Below the pieces are notes generated by a model that saw only the letters and a program-made list of their open reading frames with translations, had not been told where the DNA came from and ran no database searches. From Virgibacillus ndiopensis (GTDB taxonomy: Bacteria > Bacillota > Bacilli > Bacillales > Amphibacillaceae): DNA of 64,000 nucleotides. A program made the position numbers and the translations under genes. Location of the stretch: positions 1,178,001 through 1,242,000 of the forward strand of contig NZ_FZMZ01000006.1 of assembly GCF_900187325.1 (NCBI RefSeq), given 5' to 3'. Shown piece after piece: positions 1 to 9,204 of the stretch (position 1 is the first letter of the stretch; each line of letters begins with the position of its first letter).

Positions 1-2020
1 TTGAATACGTTTCTAGTTCTTCTGCTAAATGATTTAACTGTTCCATTGATGCGGTTTGTTCCTCGATGGAAGCAGAAATTTCTTCTGTTCCAGCAGCTGT
101 TTCTTCACTAATCGAAGCGATACTTTGAGTATTGGATGAAATAATTTGTTCTTGATTAATGATGGTCTCCATTACATCCATTACTTTATTAATTAGTTGG
201 TTATTCGTTTCAATAGTGTTCTGTATGCTTGTAAATGCCTGTTCCGTTTCACTCACTGATTTCGATTGGGTTTCGATTACTTCATTTGTTTTCCCAATTA
301 GAGTTACAGTTTGTTTTGTTTCAGATTGCATTTCTTCAATTAGTGTCGAAATATCTCCTAATGCATTTTCGGATTGTTCTGCCAGTTTTCTTACTTCATC
401 TGCTACAACTGCGAATCCACGTCCATTTTCTCCGGCACGGGCAGCTTCAATTGCTGCATTTAAGGCTAGAAGGTTTGTCTGGTTTGCAATGTCTGCAATT
501 TTGGTTACGATCTCGTTTATGTTTGTTGATTTTTTGTCCAATGATTGAATAGCTTTTACGACATTGTTTGTCGCTTTACCGGTTTCTTCTGATTGTTTTC
601 GCAGAACGCTTACTGTTTTTGTGCCTTTTTCAGATACATCAAGCATCGTTTTTGCTTCTTCGTAAACATTTTTATTATAGTTTTCTATTTGTTTAATCAA
701 TGATGATAGTTTATCAGTTGCCACTGTATTTTGTTCCATTATTTCGGATTGTTCGCCAGCTCCTGTTGCGATTTGTTCCATCGTGGTTGCGACCTCGTTT
801 GATGATGCAGTATTTTCCTCAGCACTTGCGACTAGTGTTTGAGAAGCTTCTGATACATGAAAAGAAACGTCCTTTATGTTGATCATCATCAAGCGCATTT
901 GTTCAAGCATACGTTCAAAACTATTGGAAAGCTGACCAATTTCATTCACTGATTTTATGTCTGTTTTTGCAGACAGATTACCGTTTTCCACTTCTTTCAT
1001 CGTTTGTTGTAAGCTTTTAATTGGTTTCGTTATTCTGCGTGCACTTACAATAGAAAAGACAATGGCGAACAATAAGACAACTCCAAGTGTAATTACGATT
1101 GGAGGAAATATTGATTTAGCCTTTTTCTGAATTTCACTTTTAGATACTATTTCTCCCAATAACCAACCGGTAGTACTATTGGTTGAGAAGCCAAGTACTT
1201 TATCTTCATCATCCTCGGTGAAATGAACTACCCCGCTGGTACCTTTATCACGAGCCTGTTTATAAAAGGCAAGATCGTTAGCATTTTTGCCAATTAGGTC
1301 TTTGTTAGAATGTGCTACAAATTTTCCGTCACGGTCAACAATTATGGCATGTCCTGTTTTCCCAATTTCCAGCTCATTGGTCATATTGATTAACGTATCG
1401 ACATAAACATCAGCTGCAGCAACCCCAACTATTTGTCCGTTTTTAGAATAGGATCTTGCGGCTGTAATGATCATTTTACCTGTTGCAGCATCTTTGTATG
1501 GCTCTGTCCATACCGTTTTCCCTGAAGCATTTACTGCTTTCTTATACCAGTCGCGTTCGCGTGGATCGAAGTTATCTGGTAAATCTGCTACAGGGTAAAT
1601 GATCGTTTCGCCCGATTTTTCTATTCCAGTATACACATTGGCTATCGTGCTGTTTGCATCAGCTGTTTCACCTAAATAACTTAAAAGTTCTGCTTTCTTT
1701 TTCGGATTATAGTTGGTGATTAGCTCATTCTTGGTAAATCGATTCAACGTGCTGTCAGCGTTAGAAAAGAACATATTAAATGTATCGTTTAAATTTTTAG
1801 TTTGTGTTGAAATACTTGTTTCGGTTTCTTCTGTGATCAGATTTTTACTTAGTGTATAGCTAGTAATTGCAATTACTATTCCAGCAACAATGATTAACGT
1901 TAAAAACGGGGTAAGAATTTGTCGTTGTAATGATTTGTTGAAAAATGTTCTTTTATTATCTTTCTGCTTTTTACTGGGCTTGTCTTTTTTACCTTTTTGA
2001 TGTAGCTTTTTTTCCTCCAT
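1..2020 (-). CDS. methyl-accepting chemotaxis protein (3' end cut by window edge)
   Basis: Transmembrane chemoreceptor that senses a ligand outside the cell and controls CheA. About 673 codons are visible from the ATG at 2020 and the frame is open to base 1, so only the extreme C-terminus is missing. Order seen: Lys-rich cytoplasmic start, TM1 (about 36-56), a dCache-like extracellular sensor (about 60-300, with the RDWYKKA and YVDTLINMT type segments usual for Cache domains), TM2 (about 305-330), HAMP, then the long signalling coiled coil with the conserved hairpin tip ([15 protein letters not shown], about 515-530). An AGAAGGGTG ribosome site precedes the ATG. A SigD-like promoter lies upstream. 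The ligand cannot be told from sequence. Confidence 0.95.
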   Translation of the reverse strand, partial: MEEKKLHQKGKKDKPSKKQKDNKRTFFNKSLQRQILTPFLTLIIVAGIVIAITSYTLSKNLITEETETSISTQTKNLNDTFNMFFSNADSTLNRFTKNELITNYNPKKKAELLSYLGETADANSTIANVYTGIEKSGETIIYPVADLPDNFDPRERDWYKKAVNASGKTVWTEPYKDAATGKMIITAARSYSKNGQIVGVAAADVYVDTLINMTNELEIGKTGHAIIVDRDGKFVAHSNKDLIGKNANDLAFYKQARDKGTSGVVHFTEDDEDKVLGFSTNSTTGWLLGEIVSKSEIQKKAKSIFPPIVITLGVVLLFAIVFSIVSARRITKPIKSLQQTMKEVENGNLSAKTDIKSVNEIGQLSNSFERMLEQMRLMMINIKDVSFHVSEASQTLVASAEENTASSNEVATTMEQIATGAGEQSEIMEQNTVATDKLSSLIKQIENYNKNVYEEAKTMLDVSEKGTKTVSVLRKQSEETGKATNNVVKAIQSLDKKSTNINEIVTKIADIANQTNLLALNAAIEAARAGENGRGFAVVADEVRKLAEQSENALGDISTLIEEMQSETKQTVTLIGKTNEVIETQSKSVSETEQAFTSIQNTIETNNQLINKVMDVMETIINQEQIISSNTQSIASISEETAAGTEEISASIEEQTASMEQLNHLAEELETYS

Positions 2021-2065
2021 TTTTATCACCCTTCTGTATGTAATTCATTGGATACTCTTATTTTT

Positions 2066-2093
2066 ATATCGGAAAATATTTGTGTGATATGTA
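2066..2093 (-). promoter_or_regulatory. putative SigD (sigma-28) promoter of the chemoreceptor
   Basis: Read on the minus strand: TACA, 16 bases, TCCGATAT. The B. subtilis SigD consensus is TAAA-N15-GCCGATAT, so 7 of 8 bases match at -10 and 3 of 4 at -35. It lies about 45 bp upstream of the receptor ATG. Chemoreceptors are commonly SigD-dependent, which fits. Confidence 0.5.
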
Positions 2094-2159
2094 GTAATGT
2101 ATTATTTTGGAAGAGTGTGATTAACTATTTTTTCTCATTGTCATATATTGAAATGAGTA

Positions 2160-2288
2160 ATGAAGGTGTATTTCGCATGTCCACAAGCATTTTATACTGA
2201 TCCAGTAACGGTAGATTATCTTACGAATGAACAGTTTGAAAAGGGTTTACAAGCATTAATCGATAAAGCGTGCAATAATCGTGAGTGA
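2160..2288 (+). pseudogene. short ORF running into the repeat array, possible gene remnant
   Basis: ATG at 2160 opens 42 codons (starting MKVYFACPQAF) that read like real protein up to about residue 36 (LTNEQFEKGLQALIDKA). The frame then runs into the first units of the 21-bp array and ends at a TGA there. No good ribosome site precedes it. I do not recognise the family. It may be the tail of a gene truncated by the array or a chance ORF. Confidence 0.25.
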
Positions 2289-2695
2289 ACGTGCAGTAAT
2301 CAAGTGTAAGCGCGCAATAATCTGGATTAAACGTGCGACAACCAGGATCAAGCGCGCAATAATTGTGAGTGAGCGTGCAACAACCTCAACCGAGCGCGCG
2401 ATACCTACGATTGACCGCGCAGCACCTTGATCAAGTGGAAATAATCTGGATTGAATTCGCAGTAATCATGCTAAAGCGTGCAATAATTTGGATTAGCGCG
2501 CAATAACCATAAGAAGTGCGCAACAAACTAGATTAAACGCGCGGAATCCAGGATCGAGCGCGCAACAATCAGGATTAAGTGTGCAATAATCGGGAATGAT
2601 CGCGCAACAAACAAGATTAAACGCGCAATAATCCCGATGGAACACGCAACACTCGGATCGAACGTGCAGCAACCCCAACCGAGCGCACCTCCCAC
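2268..2695. repeat. 21-bp degenerate tandem array 1 (GCGCAATAATC-type units)
   Basis: About 21 units with core starts at 2268, 2289, 2310, 2331, 2352, 2373, 2394, 2414, 2433, 2454, 2474, 2493, 2514, 2535, 2556, 2577, 2598, 2619, 2641, 2661 and 2681, so the spacing is 21 bp nearly throughout. The core is GCGYGCAAYAATC; the rest varies around GGATTAA. Many units form an imperfect dyad, GATTA-N9-TAATC around a central GCGC. The array fills the space between the divergent receptor and MFS genes. Because 21 is a multiple of 3, minus-strand frames translate into Cys-rich 7-residue repeats; these ORFs are not believed to be genes. Function is unknown. Confidence 0.9.
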
Positions 2696-2776
2696 GCCAA
2701 TTAATACCATTAACCAACCCGTATATGCTATTATTAAATTTATTGGAATTTACTTATGATAAAGGGAGCTTTTTGC

Positions 2777-3991
2777 ATGGATGTACATAATACGATGACA
2801 TCGGATAAATCAAAGCGTTTATATCAATTTTTATTGATTACGGGAATTGTGTTTATAGCGTTTAATTTACGGCCAGCTATTACATCAGTTGGGCCGGTGA
2901 TAGGTATCATTCGAGATGATATTGGACTCTCTAATTGGAGTGCAGGTTTATTAACGAGCTTACCGTTAATAGCTTTTGCGGTTATGTCACCGATTGCTCC
3001 AAGGCTTGCGAATCGCTTGACGAATGAACGTGCTTTATTAATTGGACTTCTTTTACTTTTATTTGGTATTGTAATTCGTTCTTTTACCTTTATCACGCTT
3101 TTATTTATAGGAACATTGTTTATTGGATTGGGGATTGCGATTTGTAATGTTTTGTTACCTGGGGTCGTTAAAGAAAAATTTCCTACCAAGGTTGCTTTGA
3201 TGACCAGTGTGTATTCGACGTCAATGGGGATTTTTGCTGCGACTGCTTCAGGATTAAGTATTCCATTTGCCAAGGGTTTGGATTTAGGCTGGCAAATAGC
3301 ATTGCTGGTCTGGATTGTTCCGGCGATTCTTGCGATTATGATTTGGATTTATTTAAGTAAGAAAAGTAAGTCAGAAACCACTGCTGAGATGACATATGTT
3401 GGTAAAGGTGAGAATCGGATGTGGCGGTCCCCGCTTGCATGGCAGGTTGCGTCGTTTATGGGGCTACAATCGTTTTTGTTTTATGTGACAATTTCCTGGC
3501 TACCGGAAATTTTGCATGATTACGGTGTAAGTATGGCTACTGCAGGGTGGATGCTATCCTTTACACAATTCATAGGTTTACCTGCAAGTTTTCTTGTGCC
3601 AGTAATTGCGGGAAGATTTTCCTCTCAGCGGGGTATTGTACTTGTTATGGGTGCTTTTGCTGTAAGTGGTTATGGAGGACTGCTTGTTGGTGATTCGTAT
3701 GCAGTGATGGTCATCAGTACGATATTGATTGGGATTGCGATGAGCGGTAGCTTTGCGTTGGCCCTAGCATTTCTTGGAATGCGCGCACGCAACGCAAAAC
3801 AGGCGGCAGAATTGTCAGGGATGGCACAGTCGTTGGGGTATGTTTTAGCTGCGGTAGGGCCAATGTTCATCGGTTATTTATATGACTTGACACATATTTG
3901 GACGGTACCGCTTATCACGTTGATTTGCGTAGCATTATTCGTAGTCATTTTTGGATTTGGCGCTGGTAGAGATAAATATGTGCTTGACTAA
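2777..3991 (+). CDS. MFS transporter, CynX/NimT family
   Basis: A 12-helix exporter of 404 aa in the cytoplasmic membrane. The N-terminal segment FNLRPAITSVGP is typical of the cyanate/2-nitroimidazole (CynX/NimT) branch of the major facilitator superfamily. The ATG at 2777 is chosen over an in-frame ATG at 2756 because an AAAGGGAG ribosome site lies at about 2761-2768, nine bases before it and downstream of the earlier ATG. Another MFS gene follows 69 bp later on the same strand. The substrate is not predictable; cyanate is unlikely to be its main role, since no cyanase gene is nearby. Confidence 0.85.
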   Translation: MDVHNTMTSDKSKRLYQFLLITGIVFIAFNLRPAITSVGPVIGIIRDDIGLSNWSAGLLTSLPLIAFAVMSPIAPRLANRLTNERALLIGLLLLLFGIVIRSFTFITLLFIGTLFIGLGIAICNVLLPGVVKEKFPTKVALMTSVYSTSMGIFAATASGLSIPFAKGLDLGWQIALLVWIVPAILAIMIWIYLSKKSKSETTAEMTYVGKGENRMWRSPLAWQVASFMGLQSFLFYVTISWLPEILHDYGVSMATAGWMLSFTQFIGLPASFLVPVIAGRFSSQRGIVLVMGAFAVSGYGGLLVGDSYAVMVISTILIGIAMSGSFALALAFLGMRARNAKQAAELSGMAQSLGYVLAAVGPMFIGYLYDLTHIWTVPLITLICVALFVVIFGFGAGRDKYVLD

Positions 3992-4060
3992 GTCCTTTGG
4001 ATGTTTTTTCATGAAAAAAACGCTATACTTGATTTAGCTATATATATTGGAAGTGACACC

Positions 4061-5263
4061 ATGCAATATCAGACATATACCATACGGGATTTTTACTTTT
4101 GGAAAATTACATTGAGTTTGGCACTTGCTTCGTTTTTCATTTTTGCCAGTATGTATTCAGTACAACCACTTCTGCCAGTTTTTGTTAAGGAGTTTGGCGT
4201 ATCTGTATCAACGGCAAGTCTTGCAATATCACTGACAATCATTGGTTTAATTGTTGGCTTAATCGTACTTGGATTTCTGTCTGATCGAAATGGACGGACG
4301 TTGTTTATCAAGTTTTCACTTATTGGGTCGGTTATTCCATTTTTGCTCATACCATTAACTGATTCATTTTTACTTTTATTAGTACTGCGTCTGATTCAGG
4401 GTTTCGCACTTGCTGGACTACCTGCAGCATCACTTGCATATTTGAGCGAGGAAATTGATCGGCGAAGTGTTAGTGTTGCAACGGCCCTTTATATTTCCAG
4501 TAATGCACTTGGAGGCATGATGGGGAGAGTGCTGACTGGATATATCACAGATCATTATTCTTGGGAAGTTGCATTTTACTTTTTGGCAGGGCTAGGTGTG
4601 ATTATTTTAGCCTCCGTATTTTTACTATTACCGAAATCACGATTTTTTCAACCTAGTAACCTATCATTTTCTCGTGATATGGAAGCATTTTTCTTCCATT
4701 TAAAAAATCCTGCATTATTACTTGTATTTGGTTTAGGGATTGTATTGCAATTTTCGTTTACAGGAATTTGGACATACTTACCATTTCACCTTGAAGGTCC
4801 ACCATTTTCCTTATCGCTACAGGCCATTTCGTATACATTTTTTGCTTATGGGTTAGGAGTTGTTGGTTCCCCATTTGCTGGTTGGCTTGCCGGGAATCTA
4901 GGCATAAGAAAAATTCGGATTGTAGGAGTTGTGACATTGTCAATTGGAATACTATTGACCTTAAGTCAGACAGTAACCATGATCGTCATAGGATTATGTG
5001 TTTCATGTCTAGGTTTTTTTACGGCACATTCTCTTACAGCCGCGTCAGTTAGTGAACAGGCAACACATCATAAAGGCAGTGCGTCGAGTCTTTATTTAGT
5101 TGCGTATTATATTGGGGTTGCGATTGGAAGCTCGGCACTTGGTCCATTGTGGAGTGTAGCGGGATGGACGGGGTTAGTGGTATTAACGGGAATATTACCT
5201 GTTGCTTATTTAGTATTTGTGAATGTAATGTCTGTGCGTGCTCGAAAAAATGCAACGAATTAG
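4061..5263 (+). CDS. MFS transporter, YnfM/YbcL-like
   Basis: A 400-aa 12-helix membrane carrier. The loop after helix 2 has the MFS signature (GFLSDRNGRTLFIK). The RLIQGFALAGLPAASLAYLSE stretch in helices 4-5 and the two-half fold resemble the drug/arabinose exporter-type YnfM and YbcL proteins. The ATG at 4061 is preferred to one 60 bp upstream because a GGAAGTGA site precedes it and homologues start here. It is probably co-transcribed with the preceding MFS gene and with the small membrane protein 17 bp downstream. The substrate is unknown. Confidence 0.85.
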   Translation: MQYQTYTIRDFYFWKITLSLALASFFIFASMYSVQPLLPVFVKEFGVSVSTASLAISLTIIGLIVGLIVLGFLSDRNGRTLFIKFSLIGSVIPFLLIPLTDSFLLLLVLRLIQGFALAGLPAASLAYLSEEIDRRSVSVATALYISSNALGGMMGRVLTGYITDHYSWEVAFYFLAGLGVIILASVFLLLPKSRFFQPSNLSFSRDMEAFFFHLKNPALLLVFGLGIVLQFSFTGIWTYLPFHLEGPPFSLSLQAISYTFFAYGLGVVGSPFAGWLAGNLGIRKIRIVGVVTLSIGILLTLSQTVTMIVIGLCVSCLGFFTAHSLTAASVSEQATHHKGSASSLYLVAYYIGVAIGSSALGPLWSVAGWTGLVVLTGILPVAYLVFVNVMSVRARKNATN

Positions 5264-5280
5264 GATTGAGGTGTTTTTTT

Positions 5281-5442
5281 ATGCGGTTATTGTTTGAAAT
5301 TATTGGCTGGATTATAACAGGTATAGGTGCTTATTTTGTGTTTGATAATGATCCAATGGTATTTCATTATATAATTTTGGGAGTAGGAATCGTTATTATA
5401 ATGTTTACTTTACCTAAAAACTTTCGAAGTAGGAAGAAATAA
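5281..5442 (+). CDS. small two-helix membrane protein of unknown function
   Basis: A 53-aa protein starting MRLLFEIIGWIITG, with two predicted membrane helices (about 4-22 and 29-46) and a basic C-terminal tail (KNFRSRKK). A GAGGTG ribosome site lies seven bases before the ATG at 5281. It starts 17 bp after the MFS gene stop and ends at the shared terminator, so it is probably the last gene of that operon. I do not recognise a family. Confidence 0.65.
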   Translation: MRLLFEIIGWIITGIGAYFVFDNDPMVFHYIILGVGIVIIMFTLPKNFRSRKK

Positions 5443-5487
5443 AAAAAAGGAAGGACATCGCTGTATAAAGCGGGTTCTTCCTTTTTG
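5443..5487. terminator. bidirectional terminator between convergent genes
   Basis: AAAAAGGAAG pairs with CTTCCTTTTT around a loop of about 22 bases. It has a T-run on both strands and serves the small membrane protein gene (+) and the DASS carrier (-). Confidence 0.8.
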
Positions 5488-5495
5488 TGAACTAA

Positions 5496-7142
5496 TTACT
5501 GCTGAAACATTTCTGGAACACTTGTTAGATCAATACCCCAAACGGCTGGTAAGATGAAGTAAATAGCTAGTGTTACTAAAATAATTCCTAGTATATTTAA
5601 GGCGAATCCAGTCTTTGCCATATCTGGTATTCGTAAATAACCTGATCCGAAAACGACTGCGTTTGGTGGTGTTGCAACCGGAAGCATGAACGCACATGAT
5701 GCAGCTACACCGGCTGCAATCATTACTGCATATGGATGAACACCTAGTGCTACTGCGAGCGATGCCATAATTGGATACATCATTGATGCTGTTGCAGTGT
5801 TTGATGTTATTTCGGTTAGGAAAATAACTAGACCTGTCACGACAAGTAATACGACGAAAATATTAATACCTTGTAATGCCGTTAGTTGACCGCCAATCCA
5901 ATCGGAAAGGCCAGACTCTACAAATCCTGCAGCAATTGCCAGACCGCCACCAAAGAGTAACAGTATACCCCAAGGCAATTTAACCGCTGTATTCCAATCT
6001 AGTAATCTATCACCTTGTTTATTTTTTGAAGGAATGATAAATAGGATTGCTGCCGCAACCATGCCGATGATTGCGTCATTAATACTTTCGTTAATATATG
6101 GTGCTAGTAAAAATGATCTTGTTATCCAAGCTAATGCGGCTAAAACAAATACAACAAATACAGCTTTTTCTTCAAATGAAGCTTTCCCAAGTTTCTTTTT
6201 CTCTGTTTGGATTACTTCTCTTCCACCAGGTAATTGCTTCAATTTTAAAGGATGGGCAACTTTTACAAGATACAACCAAGCTATAATGATAAACACCCAA
6301 GCAATCGGTACTCCAAAAAGCATCCACTGTGCAAAAGAAAGTTCAATCCCGTATGTTTTTTCAATTGCACCGGCTAATAATGTATTTGGTGGTGTACCAA
6401 TTAAAGTCCCAATTCCACCTAAAGAAGCGGAGTAAGCAATACCTAACATTAATGCTTTTCCAAATCCAAAGTTTTCTTTTGAGGTGTCGATGGAAGGATC
6501 ATCCTTCAATGCTTCAGAAACTTGATAGATGATTGCTAAACCAATTGGTACCATCATCATTGCTGTTGCTGTGTTGGAAATCCACATTGATAAGAATCCT
6601 GTAGCAACCATGAACCCGAGGATAATACGGTCTGTGTTTGTTCCAATTATGGATATGATGCTTAAAGCAATTCGCTTATGAAGATTCCATTTCTCCATTG
6701 CAAGCGCAATCATAAAACCGCCCATAAATAAGAAGATTGTATCATCACCGTATGATGAGGTTGTTGCGTCGATATCTAACCCACCGGTTAACGGGAACAA
6801 GATTATAGGCAATAAGGAGGTTGCCGGAATTGGAATTGCTTCAGTCATCCACCATACGGCAATCCATAGTGTGCTTGCTAGTATTGCTTGCCCCTCTGAA
6901 GATAGACCATCTGGAGAGAAAAATGCTAATGTCAAAATAAATAATACAGGTCCTAAAATAAGTCCATACAATTGCGCTTGCTTATATGTCCGATTATTGT
7001 TTCCGTCGTTTTTGCCAGATTTTGCTTTACTAGTTGAATGACTGGAGCCTATGTTAGACGAGCTCGGTTTAACAAAAAAGCTCAGTAAATCTTTTGCCTG
7101 GTCATGCTTGTCCCATAACCAATTCCATGCAGTTGTGCCCAT
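5496..7142 (-). CDS. DASS (SLC13) family sodium/dicarboxylate symporter
   Basis: A 548-aa membrane protein for Na+-coupled uptake of C4-dicarboxylates or similar anions. Both hallmark SNT substrate/Na+ motifs of the DASS family are visible (WISNTATAMMM near residue 190 and ITSNTATASMM near 445). The NPPNA-like ATPPNAVVFGSGY segment follows the second. A hydrophilic N-terminal extension of about 65 residues (Ser/Lys/Asn-rich) precedes the first helix and is longer than in many homologues. A GGGGGA ribosome site precedes the ATG. The gene stands alone with its own promoter and a terminator. Confidence 0.9.
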   Translation of the reverse strand: MGTTAWNWLWDKHDQAKDLLSFFVKPSSSNIGSSHSTSKAKSGKNDGNNNRTYKQAQLYGLILGPVLFILTLAFFSPDGLSSEGQAILASTLWIAVWWMTEAIPIPATSLLPIILFPLTGGLDIDATTSSYGDDTIFLFMGGFMIALAMEKWNLHKRIALSIISIIGTNTDRIILGFMVATGFLSMWISNTATAMMMVPIGLAIIYQVSEALKDDPSIDTSKENFGFGKALMLGIAYSASLGGIGTLIGTPPNTLLAGAIEKTYGIELSFAQWMLFGVPIAWVFIIIAWLYLVKVAHPLKLKQLPGGREVIQTEKKKLGKASFEEKAVFVVFVLAALAWITRSFLLAPYINESINDAIIGMVAAAILFIIPSKNKQGDRLLDWNTAVKLPWGILLLFGGGLAIAAGFVESGLSDWIGGQLTALQGINIFVVLLVVTGLVIFLTEITSNTATASMMYPIMASLAVALGVHPYAVMIAAGVAASCAFMLPVATPPNAVVFGSGYLRIPDMAKTGFALNILGIILVTLAIYFILPAVWGIDLTSVPEMFQQ

Positions 7143-7229
7143 GATTTTCCCCCTTGTTTGTTTTAATTAATGTATACTTATAATTCCAATTATCAGTAAA
7201 CTTTATTTAAATATCTTGGAATCTTTCCT

Positions 7230-7258
7230 ATTATACAAATTTATGAAAAATTCGACAA
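7230..7258 (-). promoter_or_regulatory. SigA-type promoter of the DASS carrier
   Basis: Minus strand: TTGTCG (7258-7253), 17-bp spacer, TATAAT (7235-7230). The perfect -10 and 4 of 6 at -35 make this credible. Confidence 0.6.
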
Positions 7259-7266
7259 GTGGAAAG

Positions 7267-7280
7267 TGTTGGCGTTTACA
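7267..7280. promoter_or_regulatory. possible CcpA cre-like site
   Basis: TGTTGGCGTTTACA matches the CcpA operator consensus TGNNANCGNNNNCA except at one position (G for A). It sits just upstream of the DASS carrier promoter. It is weaker than the perfect site at 14594. Confidence 0.3.
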
Positions 7281-7452
7281 TTTATGGGGGTAACGTAACT
7301 TTTTGTGTTCCAAGTATATGAGCAGAGCGATAATTTTCAAACCGACGAATGATCTCTTATTCACCTATTCCGATTATTTTACTAAATTCGAAAAATTTAC
7401 TTAAAGTATGCTACAATTTTGTTAATAGAATAATTGTTTCGGAGGCGCAAGT

Positions 7453-8169
7453 ATGGACTTTTCAATAAAACCTGTTGGTGATCGTGCGGTAAAAGTTCAA
7501 TTTCAGCAGGAAGTTACCCCTCAGTTGAACATGAAAATAAAATCATTTTGTAAAAAAATTACCGGGTTAAACATTGAAGGTGTTGTGGAAGTTGTTCCAG
7601 CCTTTAATTCCGTTACCATTTACTATCAGCCTTTTAGAGAAACGTATCTTGATCTTTGCCAGAAAATGAATAGTTTGAGCGTAGATGGTTCTGAAAACGA
7701 ATTTGAAGAGCAGCGATTGATTAAGGTGCCGGTTGTTTATGGTGGTGAATATGGTCCTGATTTGCAGCGTGTTGCGAAGTATAATCAGCTATCTCTTGAG
7801 CAAGTCATTAAACTACATCAAAAACCAGATTACCTTATTTACATGCTCGGATTTTTACCTGGATTTCCCTATTTAGGTGAACTTAATGCTGATTTAGCAA
7901 CCCCTCGCATGGAAAATCCACGAAAATCAGTATCGGCCGGATCGGTTGGAATTGCACATAAACAAACGGGAATTTACCCAGTTGAATCGCCAGGAGGTTG
8001 GAATATTATTGGCAAAACACCGCTCCAATTAGTTGATCTAGCAAATGAAAGACATCCCTTTTTGTTTGAAGCGGGTGATTTGGTACGATTTTGTGAAATT
8101 AGTGAAACAGAATTTTTGGAAATAGAAGAAGCGGTTGTTTCCGGTAAATATGTCGTCGAGATAGAGTAG
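7453..8169 (+). CDS. pxpB: 5-oxoprolinase subunit PxpB (KipI family)
   Basis: A 238-aa cytoplasmic protein with the KipI/allophanate-hydrolase subunit 1 fold. The conserved block YMLGFLPGFPYLGEL (about 132-146) and the SVSAGSVGIAHKQTGIYP segment are diagnostic. With PxpA and PxpC it forms the ATP-dependent bacterial 5-oxoprolinase that opens pyroglutamate to glutamate. B. subtilis KipI was first described as an inhibitor of the sporulation kinase KinA. A GGAGGCG ribosome site precedes the ATG. pxpA starts 22 bp downstream. Confidence 0.93.
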   Translation: MDFSIKPVGDRAVKVQFQQEVTPQLNMKIKSFCKKITGLNIEGVVEVVPAFNSVTIYYQPFRETYLDLCQKMNSLSVDGSENEFEEQRLIKVPVVYGGEYGPDLQRVAKYNQLSLEQVIKLHQKPDYLIYMLGFLPGFPYLGELNADLATPRMENPRKSVSAGSVGIAHKQTGIYPVESPGGWNIIGKTPLQLVDLANERHPFLFEAGDLVRFCEISETEFLEIEEAVVSGKYVVEIE

Positions 8170-8191
8170 AAGCAGTATATGGAAGGAATGT

Positions 8192-8956
8192 ATGTTAATG
8201 GTCAAACGAATCGATCTTAATTGTGATATGGGTGAAAGTTTCGGTAGGTATACAATTGGTTTGGATGAAGAATTACTTCAGTATGTGACGTCAGCAAACA
8301 TTGCGTGTGGCTTTCACGCTGGGGATCCCGATGTAATGGAACGAACTGTACGGTTGGCTAAAAAATACAATGTTCGTATTGGGGCACATCCAGGGTTCGC
8401 TGATATTGCTGGATTTGGCAGACGAATGATCCAATACACCCCAGAGGAAGTCTACCGATTTATCGTCTACCAAATCGGAGCATTACAAGCATTTTGCAAG
8501 ATTCATAATGTAGCGATGCAGCATGTAAAGCCACATGGTGCACTATATAATTTTGCTGCAGGTAATCGTGAAGTGGCGCTAGCTATTGCGCAGGCTGTAT
8601 ATGATGTTAATGATGAATTAATATTATATGGTCTTGCTGGAAGTGAACTTATTGCAGCAGGACATGAAGTTGGCATGAAGACCGCCTCGGAAGTGTTTGC
8701 TGACCGTACTTATCAGGCTGACGGGACCCTGACCCCTAGGAAGAATGAAAATGCACTTATAAAAAGTACGTCAAGTGCTGTGAATCAAGTTTTATGGATG
8801 GTACAGAATGGGGAAGTCCAAGCAGTTGATGGAACGATTGTGAAGATAGATGCAGATACCATCTGTGTCCATGGCGATGGGGAACATGCAGTTGAATTTG
8901 TACGAGAGCTACGTTTAGCGTTAGAACGAGCAGGGATTGCAGTTGGCTACGTTTAG
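8192..8956 (+). CDS. pxpA: 5-oxoprolinase subunit PxpA (LamB/YcsF family)
   Basis: A 254-aa protein of the LamB/YcsF family. The N-terminal block DLNCDMGESFG and the following IACGFHAGDP and GAHPGFAD segments carry the conserved acidic and His residues of the active site. It is one part of the PxpABC 5-oxoprolinase. Two in-frame ATGs (8192 and 8198) follow the GGAAGGA ribosome site at 8181-8187; 8198 has the more usual spacing, so the true protein may be two residues shorter. pxpC is separated from it by a 21-bp repeat array instead of following directly. Confidence 0.93.
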   Translation: MLMVKRIDLNCDMGESFGRYTIGLDEELLQYVTSANIACGFHAGDPDVMERTVRLAKKYNVRIGAHPGFADIAGFGRRMIQYTPEEVYRFIVYQIGALQAFCKIHNVAMQHVKPHGALYNFAAGNREVALAIAQAVYDVNDELILYGLAGSELIAAGHEVGMKTASEVFADRTYQADGTLTPRKNENALIKSTSSAVNQVLWMVQNGEVQAVDGTIVKIDADTICVHGDGEHAVEFVRELRLALERAGIAVGYV

Positions 8957-8966
8957 TGGACTGGGA

Positions 8967-9165
8967 ATGTGCAATAATTTGTAGAGCGTGCGATAAAGGA
9001 GCAGGATAGCGCAACAGACAAGAGATATCGCGCAATAGAGAGGCGTAGTAGCGCAACAACAAGAGAATAGCGTGCGATAAAGGAGCAGGATCGCGCAACA
9101 GCCTAGAATTATCGTGCAATAATCACCCGGAACCGTGCAACAACCACGATAATCACGCATCAACA
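8967..9165. repeat. 21-bp degenerate tandem array 2 (GCGCAACAA-type units), inside the pxp operon
   Basis: Ten units with the core GYGCAAYAA/GTGCGATAA starting at 8969, 8988, 9009, 9030, 9051, 9072, 9093, 9114, 9135 and 9155. The spacing is 21 bp for almost every step. The core is the same as in the array at 2268-2695 but the variable part differs (for example GGAGCAGGAT occurs twice, 84 bp apart). It starts about 10 bp after the pxpA stop and ends about 40 bp before pxpC. Minus-strand frames through it give Cys/Leu-rich 7-residue repeats that are not believed to be genes. Confidence 0.88.
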
Positions 9166-9204
9166 TGAAATAATAACACTATTATAATCAAGAATGGTGA
9201 GTCT

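Larger units (their letters stand above)
7143..7452. other. intergenic region between divergent DASS carrier and pxpB
   Basis: 310 bp with no convincing ORF. It holds the minus-strand SigA promoter at 7230-7258, a near-cre site at 7267-7280, and an AT-rich leader for pxpB ending in a strong GGAGGCG ribosome site just before 7453. No clear plus-strand -35/-10 pair could be assigned. Confidence 0.6.

Noticed and set aside
159-882. Plus-strand ORFs in the first kilobase
   Set aside because: They are antisense to the chemoreceptor gene, which has continuous strong domain motifs on the minus strand.
2268-2695. CRISPR array
   Set aside because: Units are only 21 bp in total with no distinct unique spacers of 26-40 bp, the repeat part is degenerate, and no cas gene is present.
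2493-2717. Minus-strand ORFs with Cys-rich 7-residue repeats
   Set aside because: They are translations of the 21-bp array (21 = 7 codons); no ribosome site, and similar frames occur in shifted positions. Not genes.
4006-4021. TTTTTTCATGAAAAAA palindrome before the second MFS gene
   Set aside because: Pure A/T arms with no loop; too weak as a terminator and likely chance in AT-rich DNA.
8757-9166. Minus-strand Cys/Leu-rich ORFs over array 2
   Set aside because: Same explanation: repeat translation plus an antisense shadow of pxpA.
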